Shown: in pieces, positions 35,660 through 44,757 of the stretch | Layout of the letters: each line of letters begins with the position of its first letter | Position numbering within the stretch: the stretch's first letter is position 1 | Assembly (NCBI RefSeq): GCF_016401385.1 | Contig: NZ_JAEACF010000004.1 | Span: forward strand, 1-61,643 | DNA from: Fictibacillus halophilus | GTDB lineage: Bacteria; Bacillota; Bacilli; Bacillales; Fictibacillaceae | DNA: 61,643 nt | Direction: 5' to 3' | Notes under the pieces: generated by a model | Told to the model about the DNA's origin: nothing | What the model saw: only the letters and a program-made list of their open reading frames with translations | The model's database searches: none | Position numbers and translations under genes: made by a program

Positions 35660-36424
35660 ATGTTGGAGTCGAAACGAAGAGCCATTATCTTTATTAGTCT
35701 TTCTTTGTTATTAGCCTTACTAGCTGGAGTAATATTTCTACAAAAAGTTAAAGCACTCAACAATCAATTAGGTGACACAACATCAGTATATGTTGCTAGC
35801 GCGGAGATTCCATCAAGAGCCTTAATTAAACCTGATCAGGTTAAGGCTATTGAAATCCCTAATAAATATGTAACCGATTCACACATCACAAACAAGAAAA
35901 ATTTAATTAATAAGGTTTCAGTCGTTCCATTAACTCCGGATGACATCATTATGAAAAACATGTTGAAGGATGTTTCAACATTACAAAATCAAAATAATAG
36001 ACTTATATCTATGATAGCTTCTGAAAAAGTCAGGTTTGATCAAGAGCTAAATGATTTGGACCGAGTTGACATTATCGTTTCTCAAAAAGTTGATGGTCAG
36101 CCAAAAACAGAATTATTTATGAGCGATGTACCAGTAGCCATGGTTGCTAGAGGTGAAAATAAATCGTTTAAAGGAGTTGCGTTAGAGGTTCCTATAGAAG
36201 ACGCTCCTAAATTAATCCATGTGCAAAACTACGCAGATAGTGTAAGGATTTTAAAAGCAAATGTTGGGCAAGGAGAAAAGAAGAAACCACAGGAAAATGA
36301 TCAGAAAAAAGAAACTGAAGAAAAACCTGCAAGTACACCACCTGCTCAACCAACAAAACCAGCAGCCAAACCAGCAGAAAAGCCACCTGCTCAACCAGCA
36401 CCACAACCTAGTAAAAAAGAATAA
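35660..36424 (+). CDS. cpaB: Flp pilus assembly protein CpaB/RcpC
   Basis: A 254-residue protein with one N-terminal helix (residues ~8-28) and an SAF-type domain (about 42-105: VYVASAEIPSRALIKPDQVK). A CpaB/RcpC beta region (about 110-200) follows, with RVDIIVSQKVDGQPKTELFMSD read in part. The last ~45 residues are a Pro/Lys/Ala/Gln-rich tail suited to spanning the cell wall. First gene of the Tad operon. Confidence 0.88.
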   Translation: MLESKRRAIIFISLSLLLALLAGVIFLQKVKALNNQLGDTTSVYVASAEIPSRALIKPDQVKAIEIPNKYVTDSHITNKKNLINKVSVVPLTPDDIIMKNMLKDVSTLQNQNNRLISMIASEKVRFDQELNDLDRVDIIVSQKVDGQPKTELFMSDVPVAMVARGENKSFKGVALEVPIEDAPKLIHVQNYADSVRILKANVGQGEKKKPQENDQKKETEEKPASTPPAQPTKPAAKPAEKPPAQPAPQPSKKE

Positions 36425-36451
36425 TACAAGGATTTATCGGTGGAGGACATT

Positions 36452-37603
36452 ATGAGTAAACCAAAATCTTTAGTCGTTATAACAGAAGATACCTTATTAA
36501 AAAAACAAATATTAGAAGGTTTAAAAGATTATCAAAATGTTGAAGTCGTAGAACCGTTTGATGCAGCAAAAGAAATTGACAGGTTAGATCCTGATATTGC
36601 AATTGTTGCTAGATCTAATTCTGAACAGGGTGTAGAACTAGTTCAGAGTCTTCATGCTATTAATTCTTCGTTAAGTATTTTGTTTGTGTCAGATGCTCCA
36701 GACTTTATGTTGTTACGTGAAGTAATTAGAGTAGGAGCTATTGATTTCTTTGTTTTACCAGATGAACTGGAGTTATTTAAGGAATCCATTAAAAAGACAG
36801 AACGATTTATTGAGAATAATCGCAAAAGACAAGATGGTGTACAACAAAGTTTTAAAAAAGGAAGAGGTCAGGTTATCTCTTTCTATAGCGGTAAAGGTGG
36901 TAGTGGTACAACCTTCTTATCGACAGGTTACAGCCAAACTTTAAAGTTAGATTCTACTGCTCAAGTCCTATTTATTGATTTAAATCTCCAATTTGGTGGA
37001 GCTGAAGCTTTTTTGGGATTAGATGGAAATCGAACGATTGTTGATTTAAAGCCGGTAATTGAAGAGTTGAATGAAAGTCATATAAAAAATGTTACACAAA
37101 AAGAAACACATTCTAACCTAGAAGTGCTTATGAGTCCTAGGGATGCAGAATCTGCTGAGATTATAAACGAAGAATTTATTTCTAGGTTAATTCGAACATG
37201 CAGGCTTTCTTATGATTACGTCATTATTGATTTGCCAGCTTATATGAATGAAGTGAGTTTAACTGCTTTAGAAGAATCAGATCTAATCTACTATGTAATG
37301 AATTTAGATACACCTTCTTTAAGAGTATTTAAAAGCGCGGAAGAGTTATTTAATCGGTTAAGCGTTAATACAGAAAACAGACTTGAGCTTGTTTTTAACC
37401 AAGTTGGAAGAGATAACGAATTAAGTGTCTCTGATTTCAAACAGCTTATTGAAAAGCCTGTGGCTGCTGAAATCTCGAGAGATTTTAAAGGAATTCAATC
37501 TTTGATCAATAACAGTACGCCGATTAGAAAACAACCAAATGAAAAGAAAATTACGAGTGCTGCAAAAGATTTGAAAAAGTGGGTTGCCAACACTTTGAAT
37601 TAA
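36452..37603 (+). CDS. tadZ: Tad pilus positioning ATPase TadZ/CpaE
   Basis: About 383 residues. An N-terminal receiver-like domain (1-120: LVVITEDTLLKKQILEGLKD onward) precedes a ParA/MinD-type domain with deviant Walker A GKGGSGTT near residues 146-153, and IIDLPAYMNE as Walker B. TadZ proteins localise the Tad machine. ATG 36452, six bases after GTGGAGG, is preferred to GTG 36440. Followed by tadA after 17 bp. Confidence 0.9.
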   Translation: MSKPKSLVVITEDTLLKKQILEGLKDYQNVEVVEPFDAAKEIDRLDPDIAIVARSNSEQGVELVQSLHAINSSLSILFVSDAPDFMLLREVIRVGAIDFFVLPDELELFKESIKKTERFIENNRKRQDGVQQSFKKGRGQVISFYSGKGGSGTTFLSTGYSQTLKLDSTAQVLFIDLNLQFGGAEAFLGLDGNRTIVDLKPVIEELNESHIKNVTQKETHSNLEVLMSPRDAESAEIINEEFISRLIRTCRLSYDYVIIDLPAYMNEVSLTALEESDLIYYVMNLDTPSLRVFKSAEELFNRLSVNTENRLELVFNQVGRDNELSVSDFKQLIEKPVAAEISRDFKGIQSLINNSTPIRKQPNEKKITSAAKDLKKWVANTLN

Positions 37604-37620
37604 TAAAGGAGGTTTAATTA

Positions 37621-38994
37621 ATGTCGCTATTCAGTAGAAAAAGTTTCATTGAAGTAAACGACAACAACGATCAAGTGCAAGATTATTCCTCCTATGCTAA
37701 TCCATATATAGATGAACTATTAGAGCACTATAAAGCTAGATTGTTAAATGAATCAAATCTTGATCAGATTACTAGCTTATCTCGAGGCGAAATGAGACTG
37801 GCTATAGAGAGAATCATCAGTCAGTTTATGTTAGAAGAAAGAGTTGTTATACCGAGAAGCGATAAAGAAAAATTACTTACTCGGTTGATAGATGAATCAG
37901 TAGGCTTTGGTCCTTTAGAATCACTGTTAAACGATCCTGACATTACAGAGATTCTAATAAATGGACACAATGAGGTTTACATTGAGAAAAACGGTAGATT
38001 AGAGTTAACCAGTCTTAAATTCAAGGATGAATCTCATGTAAGGCACATTATTGATCGTGTAGTTGCACCACTAGGACGAAGAATAGATGAAAGTTCACCT
38101 ATGGTTGATGCAAGGCTTCACGATGGTAGCCGTGTAAATGCTGTAATTCCTCCTGTTAGTTTAAGAGGCACATTAGTTTCAATACGTAAATTTCGTAAAG
38201 AACCACTAATGATGGAAGATTTAATCAGTTTCGGTTCTATGTCAGATGATATGTCCAAGTTCCTTGAGGCAATAGTAACCGCAAAATTAAATATTCTTAT
38301 CTCTGGAGGAACAGGAAGCGGAAAAACGACTTTGCTAAACGCAGTTGCGCGATCCATTCCATCAGGCGAAAGGGTAATCACTATTGAAGATTCAGCTGAA
38401 CTTAGGCTAAATCGACCTAACGTAGTAGGAATGGAAGCACGTCCAGCAAACGTTGAGGGATCGGGTGAAATTTCAATTAGACAACTCGTTAAAAACTCCC
38501 TTCGTATGCGTCCCGATCGAATTATTGTAGGGGAAGTTCGTGGACCTGAAGCGTTCGATATGCTCCAGGCGATGAATACAGGTCATGAAGGTTCTCTTAC
38601 AACCGTCCATGCTAACTCACCTAGAGACGCTCTTGGAAGAGTTGAAGGTATGGTAATTATGGCAGGAATGGACTTGCCCGCAAGTGTAATTCGTGAATAT
38701 ATCGTAGGAGCTCTAGACTTTATTGTTCAAGGTGAACGACTTACAGACGGGAAGCGTAAGATTGTTTCCATAGCAGAAGTGTTTACCGATGAGGATGGAA
38801 AAGTACACGTGAACGATATTTTTATATATAAAAAGACTGGAATGAATTCAAATGGGGATGTGGAAGGCTACTTTACCCCAACGGGAATAGTTCCAAAATG
38901 CTTGGAGCGATTAAAGGTTTTTGGTGTTAATCTTTCTGAAGATATTTTTCAGACACAAGGAGGGAAGCTGCATGATTATAGCCGCTCTTTCTAG
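37621..38994 (+). CDS. tadA: Tad/Flp pilus secretion ATPase TadA/CpaF
   Basis: A 457-residue type II/IV secretion ATPase that powers pilus extension. Walker A SGGTGSGKTTLLNA near residue 229, Asp box VITIEDSAELRL, Walker B region RPDRIIVGEVRGPEAFDMLQAMNTGH, His box LTTVHANSPRDAL. GGAGG precedes ATG 37621. It overlaps tadB by 23 bp. Confidence 0.96.
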   Translation: MSLFSRKSFIEVNDNNDQVQDYSSYANPYIDELLEHYKARLLNESNLDQITSLSRGEMRLAIERIISQFMLEERVVIPRSDKEKLLTRLIDESVGFGPLESLLNDPDITEILINGHNEVYIEKNGRLELTSLKFKDESHVRHIIDRVVAPLGRRIDESSPMVDARLHDGSRVNAVIPPVSLRGTLVSIRKFRKEPLMMEDLISFGSMSDDMSKFLEAIVTAKLNILISGGTGSGKTTLLNAVARSIPSGERVITIEDSAELRLNRPNVVGMEARPANVEGSGEISIRQLVKNSLRMRPDRIIVGEVRGPEAFDMLQAMNTGHEGSLTTVHANSPRDALGRVEGMVIMAGMDLPASVIREYIVGALDFIVQGERLTDGKRKIVSIAEVFTDEDGKVHVNDIFIYKKTGMNSNGDVEGYFTPTGIVPKCLERLKVFGVNLSEDIFQTQGGKLHDYSRSF

Positions 38995-39898
38995 CCTATC
39001 CGTTCTATTAGCAATCTGGGCAATTTATAGCTTCTTGGGTTACAGGACACATAAAAGAGAATGGAAAAGACAAGCCGAGACCATATATGGTACTCCAAAT
39101 AAAAGAAAAAGCTATTTTGTTGTATTGGGAGATAAATTCGATCGATCTCCACTAGCAAGTAAAATGCATGAGAAGTTGCAGCAAGCCAATGTATCTTTAA
39201 CACCATCTGAGTTCTACGGAATGTTGATTTTAGGTGGAGTTACAATAGCAATTTTATCTAACACGATGTTCAGTATAACAATGCCTTTAAACATAATCAT
39301 CGCAGCTGCTTTTGTTGTGATTTCATACTATTCTTTGTTTGCAATTAGAAAAAATAAATATCAACAACGATTTGAAGGTCAATTATCTGAAGTATGTCGC
39401 CTTCTTGGGAATTCAACTAGAGCAGGTATGACAATTAACCAAGGTGTTGAACTTGTTGCACATGAAGTGGCACATCCTGCGGGTACAGAATTCAAACGAC
39501 TTGCAAATGAACTGAGATTAGGTGTGGATTTTGAGAAGGCTCTAGTAAGTTTTCAAAAAAGAGTACCTTCAAGAGACTTTAAGTTATTCATAGCTACTCT
39601 TCTTATTCAAAAAAGAGCGGGGGGCAACCTGCATGCAATCTTGGACGAAATGGCCCATACGCTTGAAGAACGGAAAGTACTTAATCAAACTATTAAAACA
39701 ATGACTGCAGAGCAAAGATTTATTTCATATATTTTACCATCTCTACCCATATTTTTGATTTTAGTTATGAATACTATTGTGGATGATTTCTTAAAACCTA
39801 TAACCACTGTGCCAGGGGCTATTATATCAATAATGTTCATTATAGGAACTATTTTAACTTTTTATCTTGTAAGAAAGGTTACCAACATAAGGGTGTAA
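38972..39898 (+). CDS. tadB: Tad pilus inner-membrane platform protein TadB
   Basis: A 308-residue GspF-type membrane protein. A helix at the N-terminus, a pair near residues 80-130 and two at the C-terminus surround the T2SSF core (LLGNSTRAGMTINQGVELVA, RVPSRDFKLFIATLLIQKRAGGNL). ATG 38972 follows aaggaggg inside the tadA 3' end, implying translational coupling. Confidence 0.93.
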   Translation: MIIAALSSLSVLLAIWAIYSFLGYRTHKREWKRQAETIYGTPNKRKSYFVVLGDKFDRSPLASKMHEKLQQANVSLTPSEFYGMLILGGVTIAILSNTMFSITMPLNIIIAAAFVVISYYSLFAIRKNKYQQRFEGQLSEVCRLLGNSTRAGMTINQGVELVAHEVAHPAGTEFKRLANELRLGVDFEKALVSFQKRVPSRDFKLFIATLLIQKRAGGNLHAILDEMAHTLEERKVLNQTIKTMTAEQRFISYILPSLPIFLILVMNTIVDDFLKPITTVPGAIISIMFIIGTILTFYLVRKVTNIRV

Positions 39899-39901
39899 AT
39901 A

Positions 39902-40837
39902 ATGGATACTTCAATAATTTTATTGGTTTTACTATTTTGGTTCTTTTTTGGGATGGCCCTAAGGAATTGGTTTGTGTTCTCACAAGAGAAAAAAAAGTTA
40001 ATTACTCATATTCAAGATGTAACAGAAATTAGTAGGAATGTATTTAAGAAGAAAGAGAAAACATCAACGAAAATTTTAACTAAAATTTTCAAATATGGTG
40101 ATGATTTTTCTGCTTTAGGTCAAAGAATAAATTTTTTCAGTGAAAAACACGAGGTAGAACTTTGGTTAAGAAAAGCAGGTTATCCATATGAGTTAACAGT
40201 GGAACGATTTCAAGGCATAAAAATATTTTTAACAATTATTGGGTTTTTCGTAGGTTTTATTGGAATCTTTACAGGATTACCATTATCTCAATTTGGTGTC
40301 ACCCTATTACCGTTGCTAGGTTACTTTGGGACAATCATGGCGTTAAAGAACAAAGCAAAAAAGCGACAAGAAGAACTACGTTATGATTTACCTGATTTTC
40401 TAGATACAGTAAGTGTTAGTTTAAGAGCTGGAGTTAGCTTAGATCAAACGCTCCGAGAAGTAGTTAAATATTTTAGTGGTCCTCTACATGAAGAGTTTTC
40501 TAGGTTTAACCAAGAGATAAGTTTAGGTGTACCTAGAGAGGAAGCATATCGAGATTTACTTAAAAGAAATGATAATCCCGAATTTCAATCGTTAATAAAA
40601 TCTCTTATTCAAGGGGTTAAATTAGGGGTTCCAATTGCTACAACTTTTAAAATACAGGCAGAAGATATGCGAGTAATCCGAAAAGAGTTAGCTAAAGAGA
40701 AAGCAGCTAAAGCCAGCCCTAAGGTTACTCTTATAACAACATTTGTAGTTGCTCCTACTGCAATTATAATGATTGCAGGTTTAATGATACTAAACATGCT
40801 GTTTAGTGATGGTGGAATAGCTAGTTTATTTAGGTAA
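39902..40837 (+). CDS. tadC: Tad pilus inner-membrane platform protein TadC
   Basis: A 311-residue GspF-type protein, paralogous to TadB: LPDFLDTVSVSLRAGVSLDQ and PEFQSLIKSLIQGVKLGVPI are the conserved core, with helices near residues 2-22, 100-150 and 280-305. It starts 3 bp after the tadB stop. Together TadB and TadC form the membrane platform for the TadA motor. Confidence 0.93.
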   Translation: MDTSIILLVLLFWFFFGMALRNWFVFSQEKKKLITHIQDVTEISRNVFKKKEKTSTKILTKIFKYGDDFSALGQRINFFSEKHEVELWLRKAGYPYELTVERFQGIKIFLTIIGFFVGFIGIFTGLPLSQFGVTLLPLLGYFGTIMALKNKAKKRQEELRYDLPDFLDTVSVSLRAGVSLDQTLREVVKYFSGPLHEEFSRFNQEISLGVPREEAYRDLLKRNDNPEFQSLIKSLIQGVKLGVPIATTFKIQAEDMRVIRKELAKEKAAKASPKVTLITTFVVAPTAIIMIAGLMILNMLFSDGGIASLFR

Positions 40838-40891
40838 GGTCTTTGCATTCTGCAAAGTTAAAATATAAAAATTTTTAGGAGGAAATTGTTT

Positions 40892-41122
40892 ATGAAAAAC
40901 ATCATGTTAAGCACTTATGTCAAGGTTGAAAACACTATTAAAGGTTATGCGGATAAAGTTAGAAATGAAAAGGGTTCACAATCACTTGAGTGGATTGCAA
41001 TCGCAGCCATTGTAGTCATTATCACTGGAATTATCTCTAAAGCAATGAAAGATACTTCAATCGGAACAGAATTTTTAAATAAGTTTAAAAACTTTATAGC
41101 TGAAGTAGGTAAGACTGAATAA
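40892..41122 (+). CDS. Flp-like type IVb pilin
   Basis: A 76-residue prepilin. The basic leader is followed by RNEKG / SQSLEWIAIAAIVVII: cleavage after Gly puts glutamate at mature position 5, as in type IV pilins. The helix then runs about 22 residues and a short charged tail (FIAEVGKTE) ends the protein. Typical Flp pilins have EY at this point; here it is EW. AGGAGG is eight bases before ATG 40892. Probably the major pilus subunit, processed by the A24 peptidase at 32728. Confidence 0.85.
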   Translation: MKNIMLSTYVKVENTIKGYADKVRNEKGSQSLEWIAIAAIVVIITGIISKAMKDTSIGTEFLNKFKNFIAEVGKTE

Positions 41123-41130
41123 GGATTTTA

Positions 41131-41163
41131 AGAATAGTAATGTTCCACGAACATTACTATTCT
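41131..41163 (+). terminator. Strong stem-loop after the pilin gene
   Basis: Perfect 14-bp stem agaatagtaatgtt / aacattactattct with a 5-nt loop, followed by aattttatt rather than a clean T run. More likely a 3' stabiliser or partial terminator that raises pilin mRNA over downstream genes than a full stop. Confidence 0.6.
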
Positions 41164-41200
41164 AATTTTATTAAAAAATACATAGTAGGGAGAGTAAACA

Positions 41201-42583
41201 ATGAAAATTACATCAAGTTACAAATTTTTATTCATATCAATTTTAACGGTATGTTTAATCTCCTGTTCCAACAACGATTCTAATAACAATGAATCAACAA
41301 AACCAAAAGAAGAAACAAAATCTACCGAACAAAAAGATAAAGGTAGGTCAGAATTTAAAACTTTAAAAAAAAATGTATTGTCGTCACCCACAAACACTAA
41401 TGAATTAATTCAATATCCTGCAGGAGCATTTGCAGGTAATACTATAGCATTATTACCTGAAGAAGAAAAAAAAGAAGTTTATAAAAAATTAGATAAGATG
41501 CCCAAAATTACAGATAATGCAACAAATAAAGAAAAGGATCTCTATTGGAACAATCTTTTATCTTTATTTCATGAGGATTACATAGATCCTCAATCAGTAT
41601 TAGAAAAGTGGAAAATGGAATCATTTGGAAGTCCGGAAATTGACGATCCTCGCTTTAAATTTAAAGAGAATTTAAACGTTGAAATTGTACTCGATGCAAG
41701 TGGAAGTATGAATGGGAAGATTGGCGGAAAAACAAAAATGGAGTTGGCTAAAGAATCTATTTCTGAATTTGCTTCATCTTTGCCAGAAGGTGCGAATGTT
41801 GCTCTGCGTGTATATGGGCATAAAGGGTCAGGTTCTGATCAGGATAAAGAGCTCTCATGTGAAAGTAGTGATATTGTTTACAATATGCAGAATTACGACG
41901 AGAGCAATTTTAAGGAATCTCTCAATAAATTTAATCCTTCAGGGTGGACCCCTATTACGCTCGCATTGAATAAAGCAAAAGAAGATATGGCCAAATTTAA
42001 CGGAGATCAAAATACGAATATAATTTTCCTTGTCAGTGACGGAATAAACACATGTGGTGGTGATCCTGTCCAAGTTGCTAAGAGTTTAGCAGATTCTAAC
42101 ATAAAGCCTATCGTAAATGTAATTGGGTTCGATGTTGATGCTAAAGGGCAAGAACAATTAAAAAATGTAGCAAATGCAAGTGCAGGAATTTATGCAAATG
42201 TAAATAATCAAGGTGAATTAGTGAAACAGTTTGAGTCTGCAAAAGAAATCGCTGAAAAATGGGACCAATGGAAAAAAGATGCTATAAGCAATTTGGATTC
42301 CATAAAAGTTGATCGTTACTTTATGACACTTGAGTTTTCAAATGATTGGAGTTCAAAAGAGGAACAACAAAGTGCAAATTTAATTGATGCAATAAATTAT
42401 TTATATCGTGATAAAAAAGTTATTAGTAAAGAAGTCAATGATTATTTTCATTCTAAGCGTGATGAACAAAAAGATTTAACAGGAAAATCACAGGACGAAG
42501 TAGTGGAATACCTAGAGTCCATAAATGACAAAACATACGACGAAATGAAGAAATCCATTGAAGAGAAATATAAACAGAAGTAA
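41201..42583 (+). CDS. VWA-domain lipoprotein 1
   Basis: A 460-residue exported lipoprotein: signal peptide with lipobox LISC (Cys about 22), Asn/Ser/Lys-rich linker, then a von Willebrand A domain (~158-340). The metal site is complete: DASGS near 164-168, Thr in GWTP near 248, Asp in VSDG near 277. It shares RVYGHKGSGSD with the two other VWA genes here and resembles the YwmC/YwmD lipoproteins of B. subtilis. The C-terminal ~110 residues are helical and charged. Its place inside the Tad operon suggests a surface or assembly role. Confidence 0.9.
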   Translation: MKITSSYKFLFISILTVCLISCSNNDSNNNESTKPKEETKSTEQKDKGRSEFKTLKKNVLSSPTNTNELIQYPAGAFAGNTIALLPEEEKKEVYKKLDKMPKITDNATNKEKDLYWNNLLSLFHEDYIDPQSVLEKWKMESFGSPEIDDPRFKFKENLNVEIVLDASGSMNGKIGGKTKMELAKESISEFASSLPEGANVALRVYGHKGSGSDQDKELSCESSDIVYNMQNYDESNFKESLNKFNPSGWTPITLALNKAKEDMAKFNGDQNTNIIFLVSDGINTCGGDPVQVAKSLADSNIKPIVNVIGFDVDAKGQEQLKNVANASAGIYANVNNQGELVKQFESAKEIAEKWDQWKKDAISNLDSIKVDRYFMTLEFSNDWSSKEEQQSANLIDAINYLYRDKKVISKEVNDYFHSKRDEQKDLTGKSQDEVVEYLESINDKTYDEMKKSIEEKYKQK

Positions 42584-42630
42584 AACATCTAAGTCAGTCA
42601 AAGATACTTGAAAGAAAGGAGCTTGTAAGG

Positions 42631-43863
42631 GTGAAAAGTAAAAAAATTAGAAGAAGAATGATGCCATTCTTTGCTGGCTTGGCTGCTTATTTTATTATTT
42701 TCCTTAGTGTAGCTCCTACAGCAGTCTATGCTGTGGGGAGCTGGGGAGATAATATTAATCCCTGGGGTGATTCTATTGAAGACTGGGATGACAGTGTGGA
42801 TAGTTGGGATGATTCTGTTAATGACTGGGATGCTGAACCAGGCAGTTCAAAAGATGGGAACTCATCTAATGGAGGAAACTCCTCTGATGGAGATAAATCA
42901 AATCCAGATGGTAATGATCCATCAACTCCAGATGGCAGCAGCGATCCATCAAATTTAGACAATCCCAACAACTCAAATGACACAAATAATCCAGATAAAG
43001 AATCTGAATCTGGTGGCAGTAAAAATTCAGAGGATCAAAACAACGAACAAGATGGAAATGATCCGGAAGAACCATCTGGTCCATCGTTGTATGATTTTAA
43101 CAAGTATCTTCATAATGATGTGTTAGGCAATACCTTTAATTATATGGAAGAAAACAACATCAGAAATCCTATGGATGTGTTTACTGATTATAACAACAAC
43201 AGAGGATTAATGGCCAACATGATGTATTCCACCTATAAATTAGGTGTTAAAGGTGATTTGGTCGGAGAAACAATTGCAGATGGCGTGGACTTGGGTATAA
43301 AGGGTATTGAAGTTAAGAATAAAGTAAAAGAAATTCAAAATTATAGAAAAGCATTGAAAACTGCGTTAGATGCTAGAAGCACAACATTACAAAATTTAGA
43401 CAATATTGACGACATCAGAAATTTAGACTCAATAGATGATATCAAAAAAGGATTACAGGGCACACATTTTACTCCTATCTCAAAACTTAACGTTGGTGTA
43501 GCTGCTGTTAGTGCTGGTTACTCAGCTTATGAAACAGGTAAAAACATTGGTAAATTAATTACAGCAGACAATTCTAAAGATAGATGGTTGGCTGGTGGAG
43601 ATATTGGACAGAGTTTAGGGGACACTTTAATGAGTGCTTCTGTAATAGCAGGTGGAACTGGTGTAGGTGCTCCTGTGGCTGCAGGTCTTTTTATAGCAGG
43701 TGCAACCCTTTGGGCAGCAGGAACTATTACTAAAATGGTAGTAAATCATAAGGAAGTATATAAATCGGCTAAAAAAGGAATTGAAAAAGTTGGTAAAGCA
43801 ATTTCTTCTGTAAAAGAAAAAGGGGAATCATTAGTTAAGTCTGTCTCATCTTGGTTTAGTTAA
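42631..43863 (+). CDS. Secreted protein with Trp-Asp heptad repeats, Tad-linked, unknown
   Basis: A 410-residue protein starting with GTG after aaaggag. Signal peptide to about residue 34 (cleavage AVYA/V). The mature N-terminus has five heptads of type W(G/D)DS(I/V)xx (residues ~38-70). A ~80-residue Asn/Ser/Asp/Pro/Gly tract follows, then a helical region (about 155-280). A Gly/Ala-rich hydrophobic region (GGDIGQSLGDTLMSASVIAG, GVGAPVAAGLFIAG) and a basic amphipathic end finish the protein. I recognise no family. The hydrophobic end resembles tails seen in some secreted toxins, which is not evidence of function. Confidence 0.75.
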   Translation: MKSKKIRRRMMPFFAGLAAYFIIFLSVAPTAVYAVGSWGDNINPWGDSIEDWDDSVDSWDDSVNDWDAEPGSSKDGNSSNGGNSSDGDKSNPDGNDPSTPDGSSDPSNLDNPNNSNDTNNPDKESESGGSKNSEDQNNEQDGNDPEEPSGPSLYDFNKYLHNDVLGNTFNYMEENNIRNPMDVFTDYNNNRGLMANMMYSTYKLGVKGDLVGETIADGVDLGIKGIEVKNKVKEIQNYRKALKTALDARSTTLQNLDNIDDIRNLDSIDDIKKGLQGTHFTPISKLNVGVAAVSAGYSAYETGKNIGKLITADNSKDRWLAGGDIGQSLGDTLMSASVIAGGTGVGAPVAAGLFIAGATLWAAGTITKMVVNHKEVYKSAKKGIEKVGKAISSVKEKGESLVKSVSSWFS

Positions 43864-43874
43864 GGAGATACATT

Positions 43875-44729
43875 ATGAATATGACTGAAGAGCGTATAAT
43901 TGATAAAGCAAGCAAATATAAAAAACTTCTAGAAACATATGAACTGTATCCTTATTCTTATTTAATTAACAACAAATATTTTTATTTTGTTAGTTTTCAA
44001 AGGTTTAATAAGAGTACTGGAATGGTTATTATAGCAGATTCTAAGAATTACACAGATCAAGAAATAATAAGTGCGTTTAAAATGATTTACAACTTTAACA
44101 GAATCATGAGAGAAGCATTAGATCAAATGATTCCAGATATTAAAAAACCTGTTTCAGTTCTTCAAGAAATGCAGATACTATTAACAGAAGTTGAATCAAT
44201 GACTGGTTCCACACTCAAAAAAAGTGAAAATGAGGTTAAAAACCTTAATTTTATGATTAATGAAGTAGTCGGATTTCCTGATAAACTAGTAGAAATATTA
44301 AAAGAGATGAAAGCAATTGAAAAAACAGTACTTGATCGCAAATATCTACTTAGTGATGATGTAGACCGCATGATGGAGCTGAATTTTCTTCATTGTAAGA
44401 TAATGTACAGTCAAGGTCGAGAACAATTAAAAGGCATTGAGGATGCACAAGTAATAGTCCGCAGATTAAAAGAACAAATAGATGATTTCTCAGATAGTCA
44501 AAAGAAAAAAATTAAACAGCTTATTTATTACTTGGAAGTATTTTCAGAGGAAAGAGCTATAAGAGATTTAAACAAATCCCAGGCAACATTTGAAAAAGAC
44601 GAATTTGGTAATAAAATAACTATTGCACCTGGGGAAGCAGGTATGGAGGAGTATAAACAAATTCACTATAAAGCAGTAGATAATATACTAGAAGATCATA
44701 TTAAAAATCATTTGAGGAATTTTAAGTAA
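43875..44729 (+). CDS. LRN-family protein 1 (divergent member)
   Basis: A 284-residue soluble protein, no signal peptide or membrane segment. The N-terminal ~75 residues form a beta-rich module (SYLINNKYFYFVSFQRFNK then GMVIIADSK), and the rest is helical and charged with coiled-coil character. It ends HIKNHLRNFK, i.e. LRN near the C-terminus as in the later family members, though overall similarity is low. AAGGAG is seven bases before ATG 43875. It follows the secreted heptad protein after 11 bp. Confidence 0.7.
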   Translation: MNMTEERIIDKASKYKKLLETYELYPYSYLINNKYFYFVSFQRFNKSTGMVIIADSKNYTDQEIISAFKMIYNFNRIMREALDQMIPDIKKPVSVLQEMQILLTEVESMTGSTLKKSENEVKNLNFMINEVVGFPDKLVEILKEMKAIEKTVLDRKYLLSDDVDRMMELNFLHCKIMYSQGREQLKGIEDAQVIVRRLKEQIDDFSDSQKKKIKQLIYYLEVFSEERAIRDLNKSQATFEKDEFGNKITIAPGEAGMEEYKQIHYKAVDNILEDHIKNHLRNFK

Positions 44730-44757
44730 ACTACCCTAGGTGTAAGGAGGTTAAAAG

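Noticed and set aside
42631..43863. Calling the secreted heptad protein a type VII secretion toxin
   Set aside because: It has a Sec-type signal peptide and no LXG or WXG motif; the Gly-rich hydrophobic tail alone is not enough.
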